Origin: Podospora bellae-mahoneyi
Taxonomy: Eukaryota > Ascomycota > Sordariomycetes > Sordariales > Podosporaceae
DNA length: 64,000 nt
Direction: 5' to 3'
Assembly: GCF_035222275.1 (NCBI RefSeq)
Contig: NW_026946361.1
Span: 248,001-312,000 of the forward strand
In this document: piece after piece, positions 55,643-64,000 of the stretch
Position numbering within the stretch: the stretch's first letter is position 1
Layout of the letters: each line of letters opens with the position of its first letter
The notes under the pieces: generated by a model
What the model was told of the DNA's origin: nothing
The model's database searches: none
Seen by the model: only the letters and a program-made list of their open reading frames with translations
Position numbers and translations under genes: made by a program

Positions 55643-56677
55643 TCACTTCTGCAAGAAATACACCAGCGCTCCCTCCCTCTGAGCCTGATCTCTCGAGTAC
55701 TTGACTTGGTGCACCAGTTTTCCGCCGTTGTCCTTCAAAGAAATGACCCCTCCCTTGTTACCCAACGCCACCCCGGGCACAGCAATCCCCTTCTTGCTCT
55801 GCACTGCCAAAGACACTCCTTTCAAGACATGACTTTGCCCCGATCCATTCACAATCCTCCAACCCTCCAAGTCCACCGTCGTCACAGAACGATTAAGCAA
55901 GTACACCGTCTCCCCATCTCCCCTGGTAGGCTGCTGGTCCGGTCCATGAGGATTGACCAACGCAGCCTCAATCTTGATCCCATCTCCTACAATCGGCTCC
56001 GGCTCTTCCTCATCACCCTCACCAGGCTGCTTTCCTCCACCCAGCAACTTGGCAAACGTGTCGCCAACCGGCATGCCCTGCTCATCAGTCTTGTACGTCT
56101 GCACGGCAAACGCAAGAAATATGCCCTCCCAATGACCATCAGGAAAGGCCAGGATGATTCCGCCGTCTTGAAAAATTCCATTGTCCTTCTTCCACTGTCC
56201 CGAGTTCCCTTGATTCATGTGGATATCATGAATCCCGGTCTTGTCATTGTACGGCTCGCCAAACAGGTAAATGTCCGCCTTTTGTACGACAGCTTGGTTC
56301 AGGATTGGGTTGAGATAGTCGAGGATGTTGTGGCTCGTTCCGGGCGTGTTGTGTGAGAGAAGAATGCCATCTTGGGGGCGGAAGAGGTTCAGGCGGAGGA
56401 AGTCAAGGCCCAGGCTGCCGGTTTCGAGTGTGCCCTTCTGGGGTGGAAACCCCGTGGGAGGGCCTGGAGGGAGGGGTAAAGGTTGCTGAGACTGGCTGGA
56501 GGTCGCGGATGACCCAGTAGACGAGGCGGGAGTCGGAAGACTTGCTTTCGATGTTGACTGCTGCGTCTAGGCGGGTGGAGGTGGTGTCTGAAAAGGTGAT
56601 GTGGCCGTGACCGGGCTTAGCGGTCCCGTCCCACTTGGTGGGGGTGCCTTTCAGATGCCGTAGCCTTTGAGGGGCAT
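55643..56677 (-). CDS. DUF2278 plus lamin-tail-domain protein, with frame slips
   Basis: It starts MPLKGYGI; restoring one base at about 56650 gives the family start WKGTPTKWDG. It then runs through PGHGHITFSDTTSTRLDAAV, SRLVYWVIRDLQ, TGSLGLDFLRLNLFRPQDGI, HNILDYLNPILNQAVVQKAD, IYLFGEPYNDKTGIHDIHMN, QGNSGQWKKDNGIFQDGGII and DGHWEGIFLAFAVQTYKTDE. These are DUF2278 signatures. The C-terminus is a lamin-tail-like beta sandwich (IKIEAALVNPHGPDQQP, GETVYLLNRSVTTVDLEGWR, KKGIAVPGVALGNKGGVISL) ending ALVYFLQK. Frame changes near 56650 and near 56490 are at short runs and look like assembly indels. DUF2278 proteins are thought to be nuclease-like or cyst-related; the function here is unknown. Confidence 0.75.
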
Positions 56678-57261
56678 TTTGGGGTGATAGGTTGGGAAAA
56701 TAGGTACTGGTTCGAATTTGGCGGGCTGTGGAGAGACTTTCGGTCTGGAAGATCTGGATGCGGGCGAGGGGAGAGGGTAAACTGAATCCCGCCCCTCAGT
56801 GCAAGGCGCAGCTGCCTCCTTTATACATTTTTTGACTTTCATGTAAGTCACAAGGCACAATCACATGTGCGTGGCGGGAGGAACTCAACCTTCCACCGAA
56901 TTGAATGGGAAGGCACCTTTGTCTCATCAGCGTGTTATCGGAATTGTTCCTCAGCCCTCTAAGGTGGCAGGGTCTGGACCCTCGCGTTCCGACCACTTGT
57001 ATTACTTGTATCACATTCAATGCAACGCCACATATCAGAAAAACACTGGAAAATGTTACCGCGAACTCGGATCCCACACAATACTGTATTTGACCAAGAG
57101 CTGATGCTGTACCATCCTCTCAAATCCCCCAACCATGTACCGTCCGTACATACGCTTCCTATACGTTTATGGTGCTGCTCAATATCAACCCTCCTGTCTG
57201 TGACCAATATATCCCCACATCCATATCAATCCGGCCACCGCCTCATCCTCCTTGTCTGGCC
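56678..57261. promoter_or_regulatory. Promoter of the DUF2278 gene / 3' region of the zinc-finger gene
   Basis: 584 bp between two - strand genes. No other feature recognised. Confidence 0.4.
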
Positions 57262-58429
57262 TTAAGTGAGAATTTCCAGATCAAGAGCTCTTCTCTCGTC
57301 CCGAATTAAAATCAACCGCTCGGCCAACTCCTCCTTGGTAAGTTCCATCCCAGCTCTGACCTGTTTGTCAATGTTCTCAATGACCTTGTCGTTCGTGAGC
57401 TCGTCCACATGTTCGCGCAGCTGCTCGCCCTCCAGGCGCACCCGAGCCATCAAGACAGTCTTGGAGAGTCTTGTCAGGTAGCTGGAATCGATGCTGATGC
57501 GCTTGTCGTAGCTGGCCTCGCCGGGGGGGGCAATAGTGATGCCTTGTTTGCTGGTGATCACGGAGGGCTGTTTTGCTGCGGTGCAGGGTGTTGCAGATCT
57601 TTCCGGGCCGCCGCCGAGAACTGGGAGAGTGCACTTGGGCAGGTCGAGCTCGTCCTCGGAGTTGAGCTTGCGGCAGCTACATGTCCAGCAGGCGTCAGTC
57701 CATCCGTACCGGGTACCTAGGTATCTAAAAGAAACCACTTACATTTTCTTATGATTGTACATGCTCCTAGCCCCAAGGGCCTTGCCACACCCTTCACAAG
57801 TGACTTTGGCTTTGTTGTTGGCCATGGTTACTGTTTCTTGGTTCTTTGCTGTGTGAGGTGCGTTTTGATCTTTGGGAACTGGCTGTTGATCGTCGGGAAG
57901 CGGTGGTTGTTGATCGTCAGGAAGTGGTGACAAGCGCAGCCTTTTCTCCTGGCCAACAGTTTGCTGACCCACATATTGTGAATAGGGTGGGTCTTGTTTT
58001 AGTTGCTCACCATTCACCAGAGCTTGCTGGTAGTGAATATCAAGTCCCAGGTATTGTCGTTGGTCTGAATGGTGTGGTTTCTCCTGGACTTGACCCGCTT
58101 GCGAACTCAGGAGGTGGGTCTCATCTTGAAGAAGTGGGACAAGGCCTTCAATCGGGAAGTGTCGGTAAAACAACAAGTCAGCGGGCGTGGGGTCGATTGG
58201 CTCATCGTTCGTGGGCGCTACTCCCAAGGCGTCGCAGGGGTCAACAAGAACCAAGGGATACATGTTGTAGAAGAGATCGTAGTCAGGATCGCAGTCAGGA
58301 TCATGGTGAGGAGCATAGCTAAATCGCAAAACATCAGTATAGGTCTCGAGCTCCAGTCATACTGCAACTAATGTAGCCGTCAAGGTCTGCTGATACATAC
58401 TTGTAATTCTCATCTCCACCTGGATTCAT
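57262..58429 (-). CDS. C2C2-type zinc-finger-like protein
   Basis: Three exons, 58429-58401, 58318-57743 and 57676-57262, with introns of 82 and 66 nt give 339 residues; all phases agree. The N-terminal half is acidic and Pro/Gln-rich, with a PLPDDQQP repeat in tandem. Near residues 180-200 is a compact Cys/His motif, VTCEGCGKALGARSMYNHKK, completed after the intron as KKICRKL, that is C-x2-C-x13-H-x3-C. A Pro/Ser section and a helical C-terminus (KVIENIDKQVRAGMELTKEE, LAERLILIRDERRALDLEIL) follow. It is probably a nuclear, nucleic-acid- or protein-binding finger; not assigned to a named family. The start MNPGGDENYN is preferred over the in-frame Met at 58636 because the upstream part looks like leader sequence. 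Confidence 0.7.
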
Positions 58430-58929
58430 CCTTGGTGGCAGGTGGTCAGAATATGACAACTCTGAGAGGATTCGAGGCTTCGAAGTGTAGCCGTGTAGGT
58501 ACCCCCAAAAGCAGCCTTCAATGATGACCGGCCGACGCCTCAAGCACAAAGAGGGACTGTTTTTGAACTCTCCAACACTGGTAGCTTGATAAGTTGTGAT
58601 AGAAGAGTGAAAGGTTGACGGACAGGGCGCAGGCATATTGGACTAGACAAAGAGATTGTCAAACTGTTGAACAGGATGAAAGAAATTCAGTGAAGGATTT
58701 AAGGTGACTTGATATCGCCGGCTGTGAAAGAAGACATTGCCGGTGGCCATCCTAGCCTCGACGTGGGCAAAGTTTGGTGTCAACCAGTGTATCAACACCG
58801 AGGGCTACCAATTCACAGCACAGTTGCAAACGCACAACAAAACGACATGCCATCTGAAAGCACATTGTTTATCAACAAACAAACGCATAGCCACCTTTAT
58901 ATTTGCCAATATCTAAAATGACAGCATAA
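58430..58929. other. Intergenic region
   Basis: 500 bp with the promoter of the zinc-finger gene and the 3' end of the hydrolase gene. Nothing else seen. Confidence 0.4.
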
Positions 58930-59865
58930 TCAGATGCTGGACAAAAACTTGGCAACCCTCTCGGCAAGCCACTTTTGGGCTTCAGAAGAGGATACAACAT
59001 GATCAGCATCAGGAATGAACCCCGAGAGCTCACTTACCACCCCCTTAGGGGCCGCCGTACTCCACCTTTCCAACAACAGCTGCTTGTCGACCGATGCCGG
59101 GACCATCTCATCCTTCTCAGCAGGCAAGATCAACAATGGCTTGTTCACCCTGCCAAATTTGTCTGCGAGAACCTCATCTGAAATGTCTGAAGCGAAGTAG
59201 TCTTCGGCGCCACTGTAACTTGATGAGCATCTTACACCAAATGATACATAAAAGAATAAATACACTTACCCAGTGGCAGCAAAGCTCCACCATCTCGCCG
59301 CCGTGACTGGCGTTGCAAAAAAAGGAACATGCTTCTTTGGCATGGTAACACACTCCTTTCCTTGGTCTATCAACTCTTTCGCCACAGCCAAGCTCTCAGC
59401 CAGTGCCTCGGACGACCAGAGGGTGTTGGCAGCCTCTCTGTCCGAGACAGGAGATGTCAAGATGTACCCATCAACACGCGGAGGCTGACTAGAATGGTTG
59501 TTGTACTCGAGGGCACCCTGACATCCAGTACTAGCGCCCATCAGAACGATCCTTTTAATCTTGAGGTCCTCACGAAGGTAGCGGACGAGTCGTGTGAGGT
59601 CCTGGACGTCGTTGTCAAGGGAGGAATACCCCCATCCAGAGTAGGAGCTTCGCATACGCAGCTCCCAGATGGAGTACTCAGAAGGGAGAGCGGCCTGCAG
59701 ATGTGTAAGATCTGTTGTGTGGGGCCCAGCTGTCAGGCCATGGATGAAGACTAGGGCGTTGGGAGAGGAGAAAGGTTCGGATTCATACGCGGTAAGGCTG
59801 GGACTGTGGGAGCTGTCAGTGGGCTCGGACGTGAGTGGGTGAACGACGACTTTGAAGGGGGCCAT
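58930..59865 (-). CDS. DUF1749-type alpha/beta hydrolase
   Basis: Two exons, 59865-59270 and 59212-58930, with a 57-nt intron (GTAAGT donor, TTACAG acceptor, phase 2) give 292 residues. It is a serine hydrolase fold: oxyanion strand ALVFIHGLTAGPHT, nucleophile elbow VLMGASTGCQGALEY (Ser about 112), acid near LPAEKDEMVP and catalytic His in IPDADHVV. WELRMRSSYSGWGYSSLDND is a DUF1749 signature shared with fungal siderophore-esterase-like and related hydrolases. The substrate is unknown. The start MAPFKVVVHP is five codons after a first Met. The frame is intact. Confidence 0.85.
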
Positions 59866-61230
59866 TGTCAGAAGATTCAAAGGGCTATGGTTTGTGATAC
59901 TCCACGTATCCAGAAGACATTCCGAGCGAAGTCTTCGCGAAGCCTATATATCCTCAAAAGCCGTCGTGTAGGAGATTGTCAGATACGAATACGAATACGA
60001 CAAAATACCCGAACGCGAGAGAAACGGCCTTGTTACTTATGTCTGCAAGGGCTGCTGGCTGTTATTAGTATTATCCTCAGCACCAGCTGTCCAATTACCT
60101 TTTGCTGGTGGATATCGAAGTTCACCGCGACTCGGGAAAAAGTGGCCTTGACTTTATTACAGGTTTTGCACGTGACCAGGCGTGGTCTCATGAGGTGCAG
60201 GATTGGCCAGCCGGGAGGTTGATGTTTGGCGGCAAATTCCGGCTTGCTGATTCTGCGAGTTTGATGCAAACGTGACTGACAGGGACAGTTCAAAGTTTAA
60301 AGTTGCTTCTTGTTTCCAGGATAGTTACCGCTCTTTCCACAACTTTATCACACTGGCGCCATGTGGCTGACAGGAGGGGGGTCAGTAACCCCACACAGGA
60401 CGACTTGTCAACTGCAAACAGGCCCTTGCGCCTTCTTTCATCAGATCAACCACCCCGACATGATGGTCGTGCAGCTGATCAAATCTTGGTCATCCTCCGT
60501 CCATAACTCGACGCTGTTTCGGTAGTCACGCAAGCCAGTGCTTCCAACAATGCCATCACACGCTACGCAAGGCGGGAAGCCATTTGGCACCCAGCGTCTG
60601 TATAACATAGCCAATCAGCATGCCTTGGTAATCGACTTCCCAGCTGTATACATCGCAGGTACCTACCTACCTACCTTGCAGTCAACATTTTGTCACCAGT
60701 ATGGAGTTACTGCAGACGTCAGTAGGAACCCCGCCCCACTCATACTGGCAGAGCATCTTTCCTGACCTTTCCTAACAGCGATGACCTCGTACTAGCGCGG
60801 TGGACATTGGCAAAGGGTCTCTTGGAGCAAGGCCTAACCCCTGGCGACATTCAACTCATCCGGGGACTTGATCGGGGCGTACGGCAGACCGTGCAGTTCC
60901 GAGTAACACCCAGGGTTCATCACTGTCAGAAGAGGATTTGACTGGAATCTTGCTGCAGTGGGCGAGTCTGCGCTTCACCTCGAGCAGTAAGAGCCAGGAG
61001 TTAATCTTTCGCTTGTCGAGAATCTGGCGAAGCTAGTGCTACATGTACGCTCGCCCCTATGATATACTGTTAAGCACCCAACCACCTAGACTGGTCGCTA
61101 ATAAAATTTGTTAGATCATACGCCACAACTCTCTTGCGGTAGCTCCTATTCTCTCAGCACTCCATATATTTTTCGACACACTTGAATCCTGTCGTAAAAT
61201 GTCAGGAGACGTCACCTGATCAGCCCAGAG
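59866..61230. other. Intergenic / possible decayed 5' part of the next gene
   Basis: About 1.35 kb. It holds the promoter of the DUF1749 gene, an ACCT tetranucleotide run (60661-60676) and, from about 60780 to 61060, discontinuous coding-like fragments on + (LLEQGLTPGDIQLIRGLDRG; WNLAAVGESALHLEQ). Those fragments could be the remains of an N-terminal domain of the NLR-like gene that follows. Confidence 0.35.
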
Positions 61231-63472
61231 ATGCGAAGGTCATACCTTCAATGTGTCATCAATGTAGTCAGCTTTCTCAGAGAGGTCCTGACATATATCG
61301 GGCCGGAATCCTCCCAATCGGTCCAAAGAACACTTTCCCCTACAAGTAAGAGTACTGCCACTTTTGGCCAAGAAATGCTGGCATGTTGCGCATCTGATGG
61401 ACATTCTTCTTCAGTTGACGGCTCTGAGACACTCCCTGTCAACAAACCAACAAGTCGTACCCACAAGATGCTTATCGAATAACCTCACACCTTTTCGAGA
61501 CGGACCACAGAGCTCTGTGGCACTGTCAGACGCAGATGCAGAACTCCCCTGTTTCGTTTTGCAATCCACCAGACTTAGGTACATGTTTGAGATTCCCAGC
61601 GCCATGGAAACGCTGGAGCAACACTTCAGAAAGCCTGACACACTCAAAAAAAAAAAACCGGCGCAGAACACCTTCGTGCCCTAACAATCACAAATGATGC
61701 CACTGCCAGTAGGAAGAGCATGATGACCCTTCAGTATGCCGACATGCTTCGTGCCCAAGAAGAGGTGGATGCAATATTCTGGATCCCAGAGGGTAACGTA
61801 GCCGATGTTCTCTCTCAAACCTTCGGACACTATGGCGGTTCATCTCTGTCTTCCCGACGCAAAGCCGGGAGACTTCAAAACCAGCGGCAGCATGTTCTTG
61901 AACCTGGTCAACAAATACGGGTAAGTAAGACCTCTCTTTCGTTGTTGGATAGTTGCTAATATTGAGGCAAAATGTGATATGTTAGAGTGCCGCTGGCTAA
62001 TAGTATATGATAATGCGGACAGCGGTAGACTGGTGTACCGGTTTCTTCCCAACAGATGCGGCGGTCATGGACAAATCATCATCACATCAGACTCCTTTTA
62101 ACCTGCCTGCTTCGCATATACTGACACCATTCTCCATGTTGATTTGAGCGCAGTCTCCTACGCAGCCACCTTTCGAGCTCTGTTGGAACAGAATCGCAAT
62201 AAAAGCAATTTTGACCGGCTGAGTGATGAAAGAATTACAACACTGGTTGATTTTGTTTGCAGTAAACTGTCGGCTGACTGCAGCCGTATCCCAAAGCTTG
62301 TCGGTATGCTCGGTCGGGGCGTTTTTGACATGTCCGACATGGAGAGCCGTTTGGAACACTCCTCACTTCCTCGCTCCTCTTCTGAAAGTTTGTCAGAAAC
62401 AGTTTTGGGGTTGGCGTTTGAGTCTTTGAGTTCACAGTGCCGCACAATCCTAAAGATCATGTCGGTGATAGAACCGACCTGCATACCCAAGGAGCTGTTT
62501 GACCCCGTCTGTCTCCTGGAACCTCATCCATTGCTCAGCATTCAAATGGACGAGAAATGGTAAGAAACGCTATGCAGACATCTCAGATATCTTTATGGAC
62601 GAGTTACTAACACCGGCTCTACCGACAGTCTGCTGGCATCGTTAGAGAACCTTGTCGCCTGCACGCTGATAGATAGCGATGAGGATCTGCAATGCTTTTG
62701 TGTCGACAATATGGTTGCCCAAAATATCCTCAAGGGCTTACTAACAACATCGGAAAAGCACACCGCGTTGAGCAATGCAGCAATTTTGCTCTCTATCGCC
62801 TTTCCTGAATGCCCTAGGGACAGGCGTCTGTACCCAGACCATCAGGATGGCTGTGCAAAATATCTAAAGCATGCCCTGACCCTGCGTTGGTTATTGACGA
62901 GAGAGTATTCCAACAACAAGGATATGAATGTCGTCACGATGAAAGATTTGTATCGGTTGATAAGCCTCGTCGAACAGTGAGCTTCCGTCACTATCTATCT
63001 TACTTATCCTGTCGTACATGACAAAGCTGATCAGTCGTCAATTGTCTTGGCAAATAGATATGTCTTCAAGATCGGAGCATATAGTACGGTAGACTGGGAC
63101 CCTGATGCTTTCCTGCCAATAATCAGGCAGGGACACGATGACAATCTTGGCAATAGACGTCCCCTGGACAGCCTTCAGAGGTCAAAACGATGTGTTACGC
63201 CGGCTATGCAAAACTCGCTCTTGGTGAACCGGATGCGGCGGATCCCCTTTGCGCATCTCATCTCAATCACTCTAATGACTACTCAGAGGCCGAGGGTGAG
63301 TGGACAGACGACCTGTACCATAAAGCAATTGCACTCGCGGACATGGCATTGATTTACTCGTCTATCTGCGTCACGCAGCGGGATATCGACAATACGTTGG
63401 ATTGGTTCCAAGCGGCGATGGAAACCTACCGGATTGGGTATAAAGGTGCCGGAGAGTTGAGACAGAGATAAC
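61231..63472 (+). pseudogene. NLR-type (STAND) receptor gene, decayed
   Basis: A second receptor-like gene on +. The nucleotide-binding core is recognisable (LQYADMLRAQEEVDAIFWIP, then CRWLIVYDNADSGRLVYRFL as Walker B, HGQIIITSDSF, PACFAYTDT). A winged-helix-like part (LGLAFESLSSQCRTILKIMS, VIEPTCIPKELFDPVCLLEP), LLASLENLVACTLID and a helical C-terminal region (AKLALGEPDAADPLC, TDDLYHKAIALADMALIYS) follow. The position where Walker A should be reads NDATASRKSMMTLQ: the Lys-Ser is kept but the glycines are replaced by Ser/Arg/Ala, as G-to-A changes would produce. A TAA follows IITSDSF near 62100. Several frame changes and a surviving GTAAGT donor (61921) show that it was once a normal multi-exon gene. 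It probably no longer binds nucleotide. Confidence 0.6.
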
Positions 63473-64000
63473 ACTCACTGACGAGGACATCATGACGTGG
63501 GCCGAGAAGGTCGAGACACCTCAACCTTTAATCACAGAGGGTTATCTCTTTTCATCGACAGCAGAGGGGCCATCCGCTGATGAATTAACAACTTCCATGG
63601 ACCTTGGACAGGATGATTCTTAGCATTGGGAGGTTATTGTTGCCCAGAACCAGACACGTTCTCACACATGCACAGGAAATGCCAGAGTGAGTAGGCCATA
63701 CAGGGCAAGAGCACACTCGCAAATCCAGATGATGCTGAGGAAGAAGACGACATTCTGATCGACGACGCCAGAATGTGGATACAGCAGCCGATGTAGCAAA
63801 TCGCCGCTCGCACACCACACGACGGCGTTTTGGTTGCACAGTAAGTCGAGCACCTCCCACGCCATTAATCTTCTGCATTTTACCAACTCTCTCAACAGTA
63901 CACTTTTCGTACTTGGTACTATTGATCGCAAGGAACACAAGTACGAACGTGCCACTCGACACTTTCACAAGACAATGAGCTTGTGGCAAGCTTCGGGACA
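63473..64000. other. Right end of window, unresolved
   Basis: About 530 bp after the NLR-like C-terminal fragment. A coding-like stretch directly follows (TLTDEDIMTWAEKVETPQPL), so the decayed gene may run on to about 63620. The remainder shows no supported feature. Confidence 0.35.

Noticed and set aside
15641-64000. A secondary-metabolite or defence gene cluster
   Set aside because: No synthase, cyclase, transporter set or shared promoter logic is present; neighbours are mixed housekeeping and accessory genes.

Overview
The window looks like nuclear DNA of a filamentous ascomycete, most likely a Sordariomycete close to the Sordariales. The signs are short spliceosomal introns (about 50-65 nt, GTATGT/GTAAGT donors), fungal families (SLX4, Rtc1, rhodopsin-like membrane proteins, DUF7918, DUF6604, GRF fingers, SesB-NB-ARC-TPR receptors) and decay dominated by C-to-T changes of the kind repeat-induced point mutation (RIP) makes. 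I could run no searches. Names rest on motifs read by eye, and the exon joins were worked out by hand.

Layout. 1-17 kb is mainly conserved housekeeping DNA: a forkhead factor (-), cactin (-), the SEA-complex WD40 protein Rtc1 (+), a Rossmann-fold protein (+), then two small secreted Cys-rich proteins (-), one of them a cyanovirin-like lectin whose second half sits behind a 62-nt intron. 17.8-24 kb is accessory: an acidic-repeat/GRF-finger gene in pieces, an AT-rich stretch with a GATC palindrome array, and a decayed DUF6604 gene. 25-34 kb holds a single-pass membrane protein, a UVRAG/Vps38-type autophagy protein, a small secreted protein, a rhodopsin-family membrane protein and a DJ-1/PfpI protein. 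34.7-38.1 kb has a tRNA-Thr and two DUF7918 paralogues tail to tail. 39.5-48.9 kb is a nuclear/DNA-repair neighbourhood: a protein with three sumoylation-type motifs, a CPD photolyase, RPS21, SLX4 and a Nudix hydrolase. 49-64 kb alternates ordinary genes (a secreted protein, a DUF2278/lamin-tail protein, a zinc-finger protein, a DUF1749 hydrolase) with two NLR-type receptor genes that look inactivated.

Two kinds of damage must be kept apart. (1) Single-base frame slips at short homopolymers interrupt genes that cannot plausibly be dead, including RPS21, SLX4 and the photolyase. These are best read as uncorrected assembly indels. (2) In-frame stops and lost Walker A glycines that are all explicable as C-to-T (or G-to-A) changes occur only in the NLR and DUF6604 loci, and look like real RIP-type decay.

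I found no CRISPR array, no rRNA and no convincing intact mobile element. The observations most worth following are the two decayed NLRs, the tail-to-tail DUF7918 pair with VDLT/IDLT C-termini, the split-exon cyanovirin-like lectin and the sumoylation-motif protein.
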